Source: Aliishimia sp963721175 (lineage in GTDB: Bacteria > Pseudomonadota > Alphaproteobacteria > Rhodobacterales > Rhodobacteraceae). From it: 64,000 nucleotides of DNA. The notes beneath the pieces are model-generated. The model was not told the DNA's origin. It did no database searches and worked only from the letters and a program-made list of their open reading frames with translations. The position numbers and the translations under genes were made by a program. Location: assembly GCA_963721175.1 (NCBI GenBank), contig CAVRIG010000021.1, positions 62,001 through 126,000 on the forward strand. Reading direction: 5' to 3'. Positions 9,216 through 17,760 of this stretch are shown here, piece after piece. The stretch's first letter is position 1. Every line of letters begins with the position of its first letter.

Positions 9216-9905
9216 ATGTCCTTCGACCGCTCCATCAAGATCGCGCCGTCCATCCTCGCCGCCGATTTCGCCAGCTTCGGCGCGGAATGCGCGGCGGCGG
9301 AGGCGCAGGGCGCCGATTGGATCCATGTCGACGTGATGGACGGCCATTTCGTGCCCAACATCAGTTTCGGCCCCGCGACCTGCGCCGCCATCCGGCCCCA
9401 TATCCGCGGCGTGATGGACGTCCACCTGATGATCGCGCCGGTCGACCCCTTCATCCCCGACTTCGCCGCTGCGGGCGCCGACATCCTGACCGCGCATGTG
9501 GAAGCCGGGCCTCACATCCACCGCACGCTTCAGGCGATTCGCGCCGCCGGTATGCGCCCGGGCGTTGCGCTGAACCCGGGCACACCGGCTTCGGCAGTGG
9601 AGCACGTGCTCGACCTCGTCGATCTGGTTTGCGTCATGACCGTGAACCCGGGCTTCGGGGGTCAGAAATTCATCGATATGTCGTCGAAAATCGCGCGGCT
9701 GCGCCAGATGATCGGCAATCGCGAGGTTCATATCGAGATCGACGGCGGCGTCGACCCGACCACGGCGCCAGGCGTGGTGAAGGCCGGTGCCGATGTGCTG
9801 GTCGCCGGATCCGCGGTGTTCAAGGGCGGATCGGTCGGCGACCCGACCCCTTATGGCCGCAACATCCGGGCCATCCGCGAGGCCGCCACCGGCACATGGG
9901 TCTAG
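9216..9905 (+). CDS. rpe: Ribulose-phosphate 3-epimerase
   Basis: A complete 229-residue TIM-barrel epimerase interconverting D-ribulose 5-phosphate and D-xylulose 5-phosphate in the pentose phosphate and Calvin cycles. The conserved landmarks are APSILAADFASFG, HVDVMDGHFVPNISFGP with the metal-binding His and catalytic Asp, DVHLMI, VMTVNPGFGGQKFI, and IEIDGGVDP with the second catalytic Asp. The length is standard and the frame is intact. It stands alone on this strand, and the next gene is convergent nine bases downstream. The predicted start follows the run CATGTCC and gives MSFDRSIKIAPS, as is usual for the family. Confidence 0.96.
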   Translation: MSFDRSIKIAPSILAADFASFGAECAAAEAQGADWIHVDVMDGHFVPNISFGPATCAAIRPHIRGVMDVHLMIAPVDPFIPDFAAAGADILTAHVEAGPHIHRTLQAIRAAGMRPGVALNPGTPASAVEHVLDLVDLVCVMTVNPGFGGQKFIDMSSKIARLRQMIGNREVHIEIDGGVDPTTAPGVVKAGADVLVAGSAVFKGGSVGDPTPYGRNIRAIREAATGTWV

Positions 9906-9914
9906 TTGGCGGGT

Positions 9915-10808
9915 CTAACCAAACAAGCGAGCCAACGGCGCGAGATGGCGCGCATGAAGCCAGGTTCCCCCCAGAACATGCGGCGTCGCGCCGCTGCCAA
10001 GCTTGAACCTCGCAATCCCGGGCGCGTTCACGGTGTCGAGCGTTCCCAACTCCAGAATGTCGGTCCCATGTTCGGCGAGCCAGTCGGCGGCATGGGCCAG
10101 CAGCAGGTTGTGCGCGTGTTCCGCACGTCCGGCCTCGGTCGTATGACCCATATGATACGTCGCCGTCGGCCCATGCCGCAGGATCAGCATGCCAGCCACG
10201 GGTTCACCTGCAAGGTGCGCAGTGAAAAGCTGCGCTTGGCCGGGATTGGTTTCAGCAAACGCCAGCACGAACGTGTGCGGCAGAGCCCTGTATCCGCGGG
10301 CGCGCCGCTGTGCCAGTTCCGCCTTGAAGAGCCAGTGGTCGGGCTTTAGCGGCATCCGCTCGCGCGACACGCGCAGCGGCCCGGCTGCGGCGCGGTTCAG
10401 CCTGTTGCGCCATTTCTGATGCATCCGCAACCGACGCGCCGATGCATCGCCGCTCAGGTCCAGCTGCGCGATCGTGGCGCCGGTCATGATCTGGAAGAAC
10501 CCGGCCGCCGCAAGCGCGGCGCGGTCCATGCCCTCGGCGTTCAGCACGACCGGATGACCCAATGCCGAGACCGCGCGAACCAGACGCGCGGCATCCGGCG
10601 TCCCGGTCCAGACCGGCCCGCGCGAGACCAGACCGATCCGACCCAGCAGCGGGAGCCGGCGGACCTGGCATAGGAAATGCCCTGAAGGTCCGGCGCCGCC
10701 GTCAATCGAAACCTCGTCAACCTCCACGCCCAGCCGCGCCATCGCCCGGGCGTAGCCCGAGGATTGCGTCAGAGGCAGGAGAGGCCGGGCAGGAACCGCG
10801 TCGAACAT
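9915..10808 (-). CDS. GNAT/FemAB-like acyltransferase (BioF2-like domain)
   Basis: A 297-residue protein with the fold signature of peptidyl-transferase-like GNAT proteins: an N-terminal half with QSSGYARAMARLG and RRLPLLGRIGLVSRGPVW, and a C-terminal acetyltransferase half with KWRNRLNRAAAGPLRV, VAGMLILRHGPTATYHMGHT, AHNLLLAHAADWLAEHG and LELGTLDTVNAPGIARFKLG. The last block corresponds to the C-terminal FKxxFG-type region of BioF2/FemAB proteins. Typical roles are amino-acyl or acyl transfer to cell-surface or sphingolipid-like substrates. Neither substrate is visible here. The gene converges on rpe and is divergent from a 44-residue small membrane protein. Confidence 0.72.
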   Translation of the reverse strand: MFDAVPARPLLPLTQSSGYARAMARLGVEVDEVSIDGGAGPSGHFLCQVRRLPLLGRIGLVSRGPVWTGTPDAARLVRAVSALGHPVVLNAEGMDRAALAAAGFFQIMTGATIAQLDLSGDASARRLRMHQKWRNRLNRAAAGPLRVSRERMPLKPDHWLFKAELAQRRARGYRALPHTFVLAFAETNPGQAQLFTAHLAGEPVAGMLILRHGPTATYHMGHTTEAGRAEHAHNLLLAHAADWLAEHGTDILELGTLDTVNAPGIARFKLGSGATPHVLGGTWLHARHLAPLARLFG

Positions 10809-10832
10809 GTCCCGAGATTAACCCGGCAGAAA

Positions 10833-10848
10833 CTAAGTCATGGTTAAC
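10833..10848 (+). promoter_or_regulatory. Possible CtrA box (CTAA-N7-TTAAC)
   Basis: The text CTAAGTCATGGTTAAC fits the alphaproteobacterial CtrA consensus TTAA-N7-TTAAC with one mismatch in the first half-site. It lies 25 bases upstream of the minus-strand acyltransferase start and immediately before the ribosome site of the small protein at 10857. A position that close to the small ORF would suit repression of it or control of the divergent gene. One near-match in 64 kb can occur by chance. Confidence 0.25.
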
Positions 10849-10856
10849 CGGAGGCC

Positions 10857-10991
10857 ATGAAACACGACCAGAGCGTGATGGGCGTTCATGCGCCCCCGGC
10901 CCGTCCCACGCTGCGCGCGGCGCTGCTGCTGGCCTGCCTCCTGAGCCTGCCATTCGCCGCCCTCGCAGCGATGGAGATCGTGCTGTTCTGA
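10857..10991 (+). CDS. Small membrane protein, 44 residues
   Basis: An ATG preceded by a strong GGAGG ribosome site opens a 44-codon frame (MKHDQSVMGVHAPPARPT, then LRAALLLACLLSLPFAALA, then AMEIVLF, stop TGA 10989-10991). It has one predicted transmembrane helix flanked by a short basic N-terminal tail and a five-residue C-terminal tail. It ends eight bases before the convergent acyl-CoA ligase stop. The well-spaced ribosome site, the clean hydrophobic helix and the gap it fills support it as a real gene. No family is recognised. It could be a regulator or subunit of a membrane complex, or a short secreted leader-like peptide. Confidence 0.6.
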   Translation: MKHDQSVMGVHAPPARPTLRAALLLACLLSLPFAALAAMEIVLF

Positions 10992-10998
10992 CCGATTA

Positions 10999-12471
10999 TT
11001 ACAACCGGTCGGCGAACGCCTCTTTCAGCTTGTGCTTCAGGATCTTGCCGGTCGGCGCCGCCGGAAGATCCTGGGAGAGGATGATCCGCCACGGCCTCTT
11101 GTAGCCCGCCAGCCGCTCCGCAATCCAAGCGCGCAACGTATCCATGTCCGGCGCGTCCTCGGGCGCGATCTGGCAGAAGGCCAGAACCTTCTCGTCGCCG
11201 TCGACCATGTGCCCCACGACCGCCGCCTGGATGATTTGCGGATGGTCCGACAGCACGCCCTCCACCTCGGGTGGGTAGACGTTGAACCCGCCATGGATGA
11301 TCAACTCCTTGGACCGGCCCAGGATGTGCACGCGGCCCTGGTCGTCGATCCGCCCCAGGTCGCCCGTGGAGAGCCAGCCTTCCGCGTCGATCATCTGCGC
11401 CGTTGCGTCCGGTGCCCGGAAATAGCCCTGCATCACGTGCGGGCCGCGGGTCCGCAATTCGCCCTCGGCCGCACCGCCCGCGATGTCGATTTCCACCTCC
11501 GGCAAGGCGGGCCCGCAGGACGTGTCGTCATTGCAGGTCAGGTGCCGGGTGGCCGAGATGCCGGCCGTGGTCTCCGTCATGCCGTAGCCGTTCTGGAGCG
11601 GGACGCCATAGAACGCCTCGGCCCGTCGCTTCCAGTCCGGATCGAGAGGCGCGCCCCCGGAGGACACGTATTTCAACGGCATCCCCTCGAGTTTCGGGAT
11701 CCCCTTTTCCTTCACGTGCTGCATCAGAAGCGCGTGCATCTGCGGCACCGCCGAGAACCGGGTCACGCCGTCCTTCAATGCGGTGAAGAGCCGTGCGGCC
11801 GAGAATCGCGCCTCGAACCGCAGATGCGATCCCACGTGGGTCGATGCGGTCAGGACGGAGGCGAGGCCGAAGACATGACTGATCGGCAGCACGCCATAGA
11901 TCAGGTCACGGGGTTCCAGCCACCGCAATTGCGCCGACGTCCGCCCGCCAAAGCGCATGTTGGAATGCGTCAGCATCACGCCCTTGGGATCGCCCGTCGT
12001 GCCGGTGGTGTAGAGGATCGTCGCGACCTCGGGCAGATCCTCGGGCGTGCCGGCGCAGGCGAGCACATGGACGGACCCGAAAGCACCCTCGTGCTGCGCC
12101 GCACCCATCCGCTCGGCATGGGCATTCGCGTCCGGGGAGACCCCCGACAGCATCACGACCGCCGCAGGCTCCGCGTGGCTCATGACCTTCGCAATCTCGC
12201 TCTCGGTCTGGCGGGCATTGAAGGGAATGACCGGCGCCCCCCGCATCGACGCGCCGAAGATGAACGCGGCCGCGGCGCAGCTGTTCTCCGCCAGCAGCAT
12301 CACCCGGTCGCCGGCACCGACACCCAAGCTTGCCAGCAGGTCCGCCGCCGCGCGCGCCGCCTCCGCCGCTTGCGCCCATGTCCAGAGTGTTCCGAGCGTG
12401 TCGCTGTAGGCGGGCGCATCAGGTCGCTCCGCGGCCTGGTGCAACAGGAGGTCGTGCCAGCGGTCGCTCAT
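10999..12471 (-). CDS. AMP-forming acyl-CoA synthetase
   Basis: A 490-residue member of the ANL superfamily. The P-loop-like phosphate motif is ILYTTGTTGDPKGV, the adenine motif is QNGYGMTET, and the hinge region reads WLSTGDLGRIDDQGR with ILGRSKELIIHGGFNVYPPE. The catalytic lysine lies in PTGKILKHKLK. It would activate a carboxylic acid to its CoA thioester through an acyl-adenylate. The upstream operon members (two acyl-CoA dehydrogenases and a bifunctional beta-oxidation enzyme) suggest a fatty, dicarboxylic or aromatic-derived acid. The start at 12471 overlaps the thioesterase stop by four bases, so it is the last gene of the acyl-CoA operon. Confidence 0.93.
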   Translation of the reverse strand: MSDRWHDLLLHQAAERPDAPAYSDTLGTLWTWAQAAEAARAAADLLASLGVGAGDRVMLLAENSCAAAAFIFGASMRGAPVIPFNARQTESEIAKVMSHAEPAAVVMLSGVSPDANAHAERMGAAQHEGAFGSVHVLACAGTPEDLPEVATILYTTGTTGDPKGVMLTHSNMRFGGRTSAQLRWLEPRDLIYGVLPISHVFGLASVLTASTHVGSHLRFEARFSAARLFTALKDGVTRFSAVPQMHALLMQHVKEKGIPKLEGMPLKYVSSGGAPLDPDWKRRAEAFYGVPLQNGYGMTETTAGISATRHLTCNDDTSCGPALPEVEIDIAGGAAEGELRTRGPHVMQGYFRAPDATAQMIDAEGWLSTGDLGRIDDQGRVHILGRSKELIIHGGFNVYPPEVEGVLSDHPQIIQAAVVGHMVDGDEKVLAFCQIAPEDAPDMDTLRAWIAERLAGYKRPWRIILSQDLPAAPTGKILKHKLKEAFADRL

Positions 12472-12890
12472 GAGGCGGCCCTCCTGAAGACACCCGTCGC
12501 ACGGGAGCAGAGCCGCCCGTCGGCATCGCGCAGTTCCGCATCGGCATAGACGATCTTGTAGCCGCCGCCCGCCACGCGGCCGACGGCCTCGACCATGCCG
12601 CCCTGCGTCGCCGCGACGAAGTCGGTGGTCAGCGTCAGCGTCACGACGGGAACCAGCGCCTGCCCGTCATTCGCCAGCAGGCGAGAGGCCGCGAACCCGG
12701 CCGCGGCGTCGAGCATCATCGCGTGGATGCCGCCATGCAGGGTCCCGTTGCGGTTGAGGTGCTTCGGTCCGATTTCCAGCGTCACGGATGCCGTCCCGCC
12801 GGGGTCGGTGAGGTCGACCTCGTAGCCCACCATTGCGTGCGCCCCGCTTTCCGGTGCCTCATGCGGCGGATAGGGCGATGAATCGTTCAA
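12468..12890 (-). CDS. PaaI-type hotdog-fold thioesterase
   Basis: A 140-residue hotdog protein with the PaaI signature HLNRNGTLHGGIHAMMLDAAAGFAA, in which the Asn, the HGG and the Asp are the active-site and fold residues, then VTLTLTTDFVAATQGGMVEA. Such enzymes hydrolyse phenylacetyl-CoA-type or medium-chain acyl-CoA thioesters and rescue trapped CoA. The stop overlaps the ligase start by four bases. Its start at 12890 overlaps the end of the upstream dehydrogenase by 32 bases. An internal ATG at 12833 would avoid the overlap but would remove part of the first strand, so I keep the longer form. Confidence 0.88.
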   Translation of the reverse strand: MNDSSPYPPHEAPESGAHAMVGYEVDLTDPGGTASVTLEIGPKHLNRNGTLHGGIHAMMLDAAAGFAASRLLANDGQALVPVVTLTLTTDFVAATQGGMVEAVGRVAGGGYKIVYADAELRDADGRLCSRATGVFRRAAS

Positions 12891-13992
12891 GATGCCAGTC
12901 CTCGTCGCCGAACCTGTGGTCGGCCATCACGATCCGCTTGGCGATATGCGCCAGCTCGTATTCCTGCGTCATCGCGATGCCGCCATGCATCTGGATCGAT
13001 TCCTCCGCGATCAGCCGTCCGATACGGCCGAAAAGGCTCTTGGCGGCGGAGATGTGGCGTTCCCGCTCCGTGCGGTCCGCCTCGAGATGACCGGCGGCAT
13101 TGATGAGGGCGGAACGCGCCTGCTCCATTTCGGTCAGCATCTCGGCGACGCGGTGCTGCAGCGCCTGGAAGGTGCCGATGGGCCGGCCGAACTGCTTGCG
13201 GGTCACGAGGTAATCCTGCGTCAGATCGGCGGCCGTGGCCATCGCGCCCAACGCTTCGGCCATCAGCGCCACCGTCGCGCGGGCCATGACGTGCTCGATC
13301 ACCGCAAACGCCTCGCCGGGCGCACCCAGCCGCGCGACCTCCGGCACTTGCACGCCGTCGAGCGTCACTTCTCCCGCGTGCCCGCCGGAGATCAGCGGAT
13401 AGCCCTCGACCGTCAGCCCGTCGCTGTCGGCGGGCACCAGGAAGAGGCTGATCCCGTCGGGATCGCGTGCATCGCCACCCTCGCGGGCGGAGACGACAAA
13501 GTGATCCGCAGCCTCCGCATTCACCACGACCGCCTTGCGCCCGGTCAGCAGCACCGCCCCGTCCTGCGATTCCGCCTTCGTCTCCACATGGGTGAGGTCA
13601 TAGCGGCTCTGCGGCTCGCCATGGGCGAAGGCCAGCTGCATCTCGCCGGAAATCACTGCCTCCAGATGCGCCTTCTGCGCCGAATTGCCGGCCGCTGCGA
13701 TCAGCCCGCCGGCCAGGACGGCGGTGTCCAGAACCGGCTCCACCACTCCGGCGCGTCCCAGTTCCTCGAACACCACGGCGATGTCGAAGCCCGCGCCGCC
13801 GAACCCGCCGTCGTCCTCGGAAAAGAGCGCGCCCAGCACCCCCAGTTCCGCCAGCCCGGACCAGATCTCGTCCGAGTAGCCCTGATCGCTCTCCAGGATC
13901 TTGTTGCGTACTGCGGTGCCGTACTTGTCGGACAGATACCGCCTCAGCGTATCCGACAGCATCTGCCGCTCTTCGGTCAGTTCGAAATTCAT
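12859..13992 (-). CDS. Acyl-CoA dehydrogenase, small-subunit (PimD-like) type
   Basis: A 377-residue flavoprotein dehydrogenase beginning MNFELTEERQMLSDTLRRYL, with SDEIWSGLAELGVLGALFSEDDGGFGGAG and the C-terminal GRLIAEESIQMHGGIAMTQEYELAH block that contacts FAD. It matches the small partner of two-gene heteromeric acyl-CoA dehydrogenases such as PimC/PimD. The central substrate-binding region is shorter and less conserved than in classical FadE. Its start overlaps the stop of the larger partner by four bases (ATGA), as expected for a heteromeric pair. It would insert a trans double bond into an acyl-CoA with electrons passed to ETF. Confidence 0.9.
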   Translation of the reverse strand: MNFELTEERQMLSDTLRRYLSDKYGTAVRNKILESDQGYSDEIWSGLAELGVLGALFSEDDGGFGGAGFDIAVVFEELGRAGVVEPVLDTAVLAGGLIAAAGNSAQKAHLEAVISGEMQLAFAHGEPQSRYDLTHVETKAESQDGAVLLTGRKAVVVNAEAADHFVVSAREGGDARDPDGISLFLVPADSDGLTVEGYPLISGGHAGEVTLDGVQVPEVARLGAPGEAFAVIEHVMARATVALMAEALGAMATAADLTQDYLVTRKQFGRPIGTFQALQHRVAEMLTEMEQARSALINAAGHLEADRTERERHISAAKSLFGRIGRLIAEESIQMHGGIAMTQEYELAHIAKRIVMADHRFGDEDWHLERFIALSAA

Positions 13993-15188
13993 GCGCGGCC
14001 CCCCAGCGCGGTCTTGGCGATGATGTTCTTCTGGACCTCGTTCGACCCGCCGAAGATCGAGATCTTGCGGTGGTTGAAGTACTCGCCCGCCACGGCGCCG
14101 ACGTCGAACGGATCGGGCACCGGCTGGTTCGTGCCCTCGACCGCCTCGGAGGCGAAGGGCATGGCATAGGGCCCGATCGCGCGGCGCATCAGGTCGTTGA
14201 GCTCCTGCCGGATCACCGACCCTTTTACCTTGAGCATCGATGCCTCCAGCCCCGGCGCGCCACCGGCCCCCGCCGCCGCGATCATGCGCAGGTTGAAGGT
14301 CGAGAGCGCCATCAGCTCCATCTCCACCCGTGCCACCCGCGCGGCGAAATGCGGATTGTCCAGCAGCGGCTTGCCGTTGTCGTTGACCGCCCGCGCCACG
14401 CGCCGGACCGATCCCAGCGCAGCGGTGGAAAAGCCCACGCCCGCGATGTTCGCCCGTTCATGGGTCAGCAGGTACTTGGCATAGGTCCAGCCCTTGTTCT
14501 CCTCGCCCACGAGGTTCTCCACCGGCACCTTCACGTCGGTGAACCAGACCTCGTTCACTTCCGGAGAACCGTCGAGCAGGATGATCGGCCGCACTTCCAC
14601 GCCCGGGGTCGCCATGTCGACCAGCAGGAAGCTGATTCCCTCCTGCTGCTTGGCGTCCGGGTCGGTGCGCACGAGGCAGAAGATCATGTTGGCGTGCTGG
14701 CCCAGCGTCGTCCACGTCTTCTGGCCGTTGACGATATAGTGGTCGCCATCGCGCACGGCCTTGGTTTTGAGCGAGGCGAGGTCCGACCCCGCGCCCGGCT
14801 CCGAATAGCCCTGGCACCACCAGTCCTCGCCCGCGAGCATCCGCGGCAGCCAGTAATCCTGCTGCTCCTTGGAGCCGAACTTGTGCAGCACCGGCGCCAG
14901 CATGGTGAAGCCGAAGGGCACGATCCGCGGCGCGTTGGCCGTCGCGGCCTCCTCCTCGTAGATGTGGCGCTGGACCGCGTTCCAGGCAGCACCCCCGAAT
15001 TCCTCCGGCCAGTTCTGCGCCAGCCACCCGCGCGCGTGCAGCTTGGCGTGCCAGTCCTCCATCTCCTGCTTGTTCAGGTCCTTGCCCAGCCGCACCTTCT
15101 CGGCGACGGACTTGTCCAGCTTCTCGTCCAGGAACTTGCGAACCTCCTCGCGGAAGGCCTTTTCATCATCGCTGTAGCTCAGGTCCAT
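13989..15188 (-). CDS. Acyl-CoA dehydrogenase, large-subunit (PimC-like) type
   Basis: A 399-residue acyl-CoA dehydrogenase starting MDLSYSDDEKAFREEVRKFL. The FAD and substrate signature is WWCQGYSEPGAGSDLASLKT. VNGQKTWTTLGQHANMIFCL follows, and the C-terminus has GEYFNHRKISIFGGSNEVQKN, the conserved nucleotide-binding tail. The pairing with a PimD-like partner one overlap downstream indicates a heteromeric enzyme acting on pimeloyl-CoA-like, aromatic-chain or branched substrates. The start codon lies just upstream of a thiolase remnant, from which it is separated by one base. Confidence 0.92.
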   Translation of the reverse strand: MDLSYSDDEKAFREEVRKFLDEKLDKSVAEKVRLGKDLNKQEMEDWHAKLHARGWLAQNWPEEFGGAAWNAVQRHIYEEEAATANAPRIVPFGFTMLAPVLHKFGSKEQQDYWLPRMLAGEDWWCQGYSEPGAGSDLASLKTKAVRDGDHYIVNGQKTWTTLGQHANMIFCLVRTDPDAKQQEGISFLLVDMATPGVEVRPIILLDGSPEVNEVWFTDVKVPVENLVGEENKGWTYAKYLLTHERANIAGVGFSTAALGSVRRVARAVNDNGKPLLDNPHFAARVARVEMELMALSTFNLRMIAAAGAGGAPGLEASMLKVKGSVIRQELNDLMRRAIGPYAMPFASEAVEGTNQPVPDPFDVGAVAGEYFNHRKISIFGGSNEVQKNIIAKTALGGRA

Positions 15189-15189
15189 A

Positions 15190-15476
15190 TCAGTCGATCT
15201 CCACTAATCCGGCAACGCCCTTCCGCCGCCAATGCACATCGTCACGCCCGTGTCGCCCCGCGTCGCCTGCCTTCGCGCAGGATGCGGCCACCATGCGCAC
15301 GCCGCTCGTCCCGAACGGATGACCGGTGGCGATGGCGCCACCATTCACCTTGAACCTCTCGGGATCAATCCCCCGCCTGTCGCGACAGGATCGCGCATTC
15401 CGGTCCGCGAGGGACCACCTGCGGGAAGAGAACTCAGATCCCGCCCCCGCGGCCGACAGAGTCACCGCTTCGGTCA
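15190..15476 (-). pseudogene. Acetyl-CoA acyltransferase (thiolase), C-terminal remnant
   Basis: Only the last 80 or so residues of a thiolase are present. The diagnostic block GIDPERFKVNGGAIATGHPFGTSG contains the NGGAIAxGHPxGxxG signature with the catalytic His. It is followed, after frame breaks, by the DVHWRRKG region (VTMCIGGG when read in the adjacent frame) with the catalytic Cys, and GVAGLVEID before TGA 15190-15192. Everything N-terminal to this, about 300 residues with the nucleophilic cysteine, is missing; the frame abuts the end of the bifunctional enzyme gene. Beta-oxidation operons normally carry a full thiolase at this place, so this is either a genuine deletion or a collapsed stretch of the assembly. 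Confidence 0.7.
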
Positions 15477-17573
15477 AGCCGACGCCTCCCGGTTCAGATC
15501 ATCGAAACCGCGTCCCTCCGCCACAAGTTCCTTCAGAAGCGGCGCAGGCTCCCAGAAATAGGGATCGTCCTCTGCCCAGCGCTCGATATCCGCGAGCAGC
15601 CCGGGCAGTCCCACGATATCGGCCCATTTCAGCGGACCGCCCCAGTAGCGCGGGAAGCCGTAGCCGAAGAGCAGCGTCATGTCGACGTCGAGCGGCCGCC
15701 TTGCGATTCCCTCGCCCACCACCTTCGCGGCTTCGTTCACCATCGCGGCCATGTACTTGCGCACGATGCCCTCGCGGGTGAACTCCTGTGGCGTGATCCC
15801 CTTTTCGGCTCGCTCCTCCTCGATGAAGGTCATCACCGCCGGGTTGGGCGCGCCTCCGCGCTTGCCCTTCTCGTAGATGTAGTAGCCCTTGCCGGTCTTC
15901 TGGCCGAACCAACCCTGCTCGCAGATCCGGTCGGGGTAGTCGACCGACTTCGCCCGCGGGTCGATCCCTTCGGCCCGCTTGCGCTTGCGCACGGCCCAGC
16001 CGATGTCCAATCCCGCGAGGTCGCCCACGGCATAGGGACCCATCGCGAACCCGAACTCCGTCAGCGCCTTGTCGATCTCGAAGGGCGACGCGCCATCAAG
16101 CACCATGTGATCCGCCGCCGCGCGATAGACCGCGAGGATCCGGTTGCCGATGAACCCGTCGCAGACGCCCGCGCGCACGCAGACTTTGCCCAGCCGTTTG
16201 CCCAGCGCGAATCCGGTCGCCACCACGTCGGTCGCGGTCTTGTCCGGCACCACGACCTCCAGCAGCTTCATCACGTGGGCGGGCGAGAAGAAGTGCAGCC
16301 CGATCACGTCCTGCGGCCGGCTGGTCGAGTCGGCAATCTTGTTCACATCGAGATAGGACGTGTTCGACGCCAGGATCGCGCCCGGCTTGGCAACCGCATC
16401 CAGCTTGCCGAAGACCTCGCGTTTCACGTCCATCTCCTCGAACACCGCCTCGATCACGAGGTCGGCGTCGCTCAGCGCGGCGTAGTCTGTCGCCGTCGTC
16501 AGCGCCCTTTCGGTCAACTCCTGAAACTGCGCCTCGGTGATCTTGCCGCGCTTCAGCGCACCCTGCAGGTTGCCGGAGATACGCTCCTTTGCGGCTTTCG
16601 CGGCATCATCACTCATCTCCAGCATCACGACCGGCAGGCCCGAGAGCAGCGCGGCCGTGGCGATGCCTGCGCCCATCGTGCCGCCACCGATGACGCCCAG
16701 GCTTTGCACGTCGCGCGGCTCCACGCCCTTCAGCTCCGGCAGGTTCGACACCGCGCGTTCGGAGAAGAAGGCGTGGATCATGCCCTTGCGCTGATCCGTC
16801 TGCATCAGCTCCATGAAGATCTCGCGCTCGCGTTGCATGCCCTCCGCAAACGGTAGTTCAACACAAGCCTGAACGGCACGAACCGCCTCGGCCGGAGACA
16901 CCTGGCCGCGGCCCTTCTTCAGCACCTCGTCATATTTCGCGTCCCAGTCGATGGGTTCCGGTGCAGGCAGCTCGCTCACGGCGCGACGCTCGTTGCCCTC
17001 GGCGAGCAGCTCCTCGGCGAAGGCGATGCCGTTCTCCCGCGGCGTGCCCTCGGCGATGCGATCGATCAGTCCCATCGCTGCCGCTTCCTTCGCGCCCACA
17101 TGGCGGCCGCTGGTGATGACGTCCAGCGCCGGATCGACGCCGGTCAGCCGCGGCACCCGCTGCGTCCCGCCCGCGCCGGGAATGAGGCCCAGATGCACCT
17201 CCGGCAGGCCCACGCGGGCATCCGGCACGGCTACGCGGTAATGCGCGCCAAGTGCCACCTCCAGCCCGCCGCCGAGCGACGCGCCGTGCATCGAGGCCAC
17301 CACCAGCTTGGGGCAGGCCTCGATCCGCGTGCAGACATCCGGCAGGAACGGCTCCTGCGGCGGCTTGCCGAATTCCTTGATATCGGCGCCGGCGATGAAC
17401 ACGCGCCCCTCGCCCAGGATGACGATCGCTCTCACGCCGTCATCCGCCTCCGCCTCCTCGATCCGGTCCAGCAACCCTTGCCGCACCGCAAGGCTCAGCG
17501 CATTGACGGGCGGGTTCTGCACGGTGATCAGCGCAATCTCTCCCTGCCGCTCATAGGCTACGACATCGCTCAT
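15474..17573 (-). CDS. Bifunctional enoyl-CoA hydratase / 3-hydroxyacyl-CoA dehydrogenase (FadB/FadJ family)
   Basis: A 699-residue fused beta-oxidation enzyme. Residues up to about 190 form the crotonase domain (INGADIKEFG-type block FIAGADIKEFG, HGASLGGGLEVAL, GLIPGAGGTQRVPRL with the catalytic Glu pair). Residues from about 290 form the NAD-binding domain (SLGVIGGGTMGAGIA, then DLVIEAVFEEMDVK), followed by the 3HCDH C-terminal repeats (GLHFFSPAHVMKLLEVV, GFIGNRILAVYR). The domain order is hydratase then dehydrogenase, as in peroxisomal-type and FadJ-like proteins, and the frame is intact. It heads the minus-strand acyl-CoA operon and would hydrate trans-2-enoyl-CoA and oxidise the 3-hydroxy product. 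The thiolase that should finish the cycle is truncated downstream. Confidence 0.94.
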   Translation of the reverse strand: MSDVVAYERQGEIALITVQNPPVNALSLAVRQGLLDRIEEAEADDGVRAIVILGEGRVFIAGADIKEFGKPPQEPFLPDVCTRIEACPKLVVASMHGASLGGGLEVALGAHYRVAVPDARVGLPEVHLGLIPGAGGTQRVPRLTGVDPALDVITSGRHVGAKEAAAMGLIDRIAEGTPRENGIAFAEELLAEGNERRAVSELPAPEPIDWDAKYDEVLKKGRGQVSPAEAVRAVQACVELPFAEGMQREREIFMELMQTDQRKGMIHAFFSERAVSNLPELKGVEPRDVQSLGVIGGGTMGAGIATAALLSGLPVVMLEMSDDAAKAAKERISGNLQGALKRGKITEAQFQELTERALTTATDYAALSDADLVIEAVFEEMDVKREVFGKLDAVAKPGAILASNTSYLDVNKIADSTSRPQDVIGLHFFSPAHVMKLLEVVVPDKTATDVVATGFALGKRLGKVCVRAGVCDGFIGNRILAVYRAAADHMVLDGASPFEIDKALTEFGFAMGPYAVGDLAGLDIGWAVRKRKRAEGIDPRAKSVDYPDRICEQGWFGQKTGKGYYIYEKGKRGGAPNPAVMTFIEEERAEKGITPQEFTREGIVRKYMAAMVNEAAKVVGEGIARRPLDVDMTLLFGYGFPRYWGGPLKWADIVGLPGLLADIERWAEDDPYFWEPAPLLKELVAEGRGFDDLNREASA

Positions 17574-17760
17574 CCGAGCCTCCTTCTCCGGTTTGTTTCT
17601 CAGTCTGACGCAATCCGCGGCAGAGTCCCACTTTGACCCTGCGTCACGCGGTCGTCACGTTCCGGGTGTTCAAGACGCAGTATAGACCTGTCGCAGAAAA
17701 TCGGATTGAGTGCTATGGACAAGGTCGGTGGTGAAACACCACAGGGAACGGGAAGCCGGG

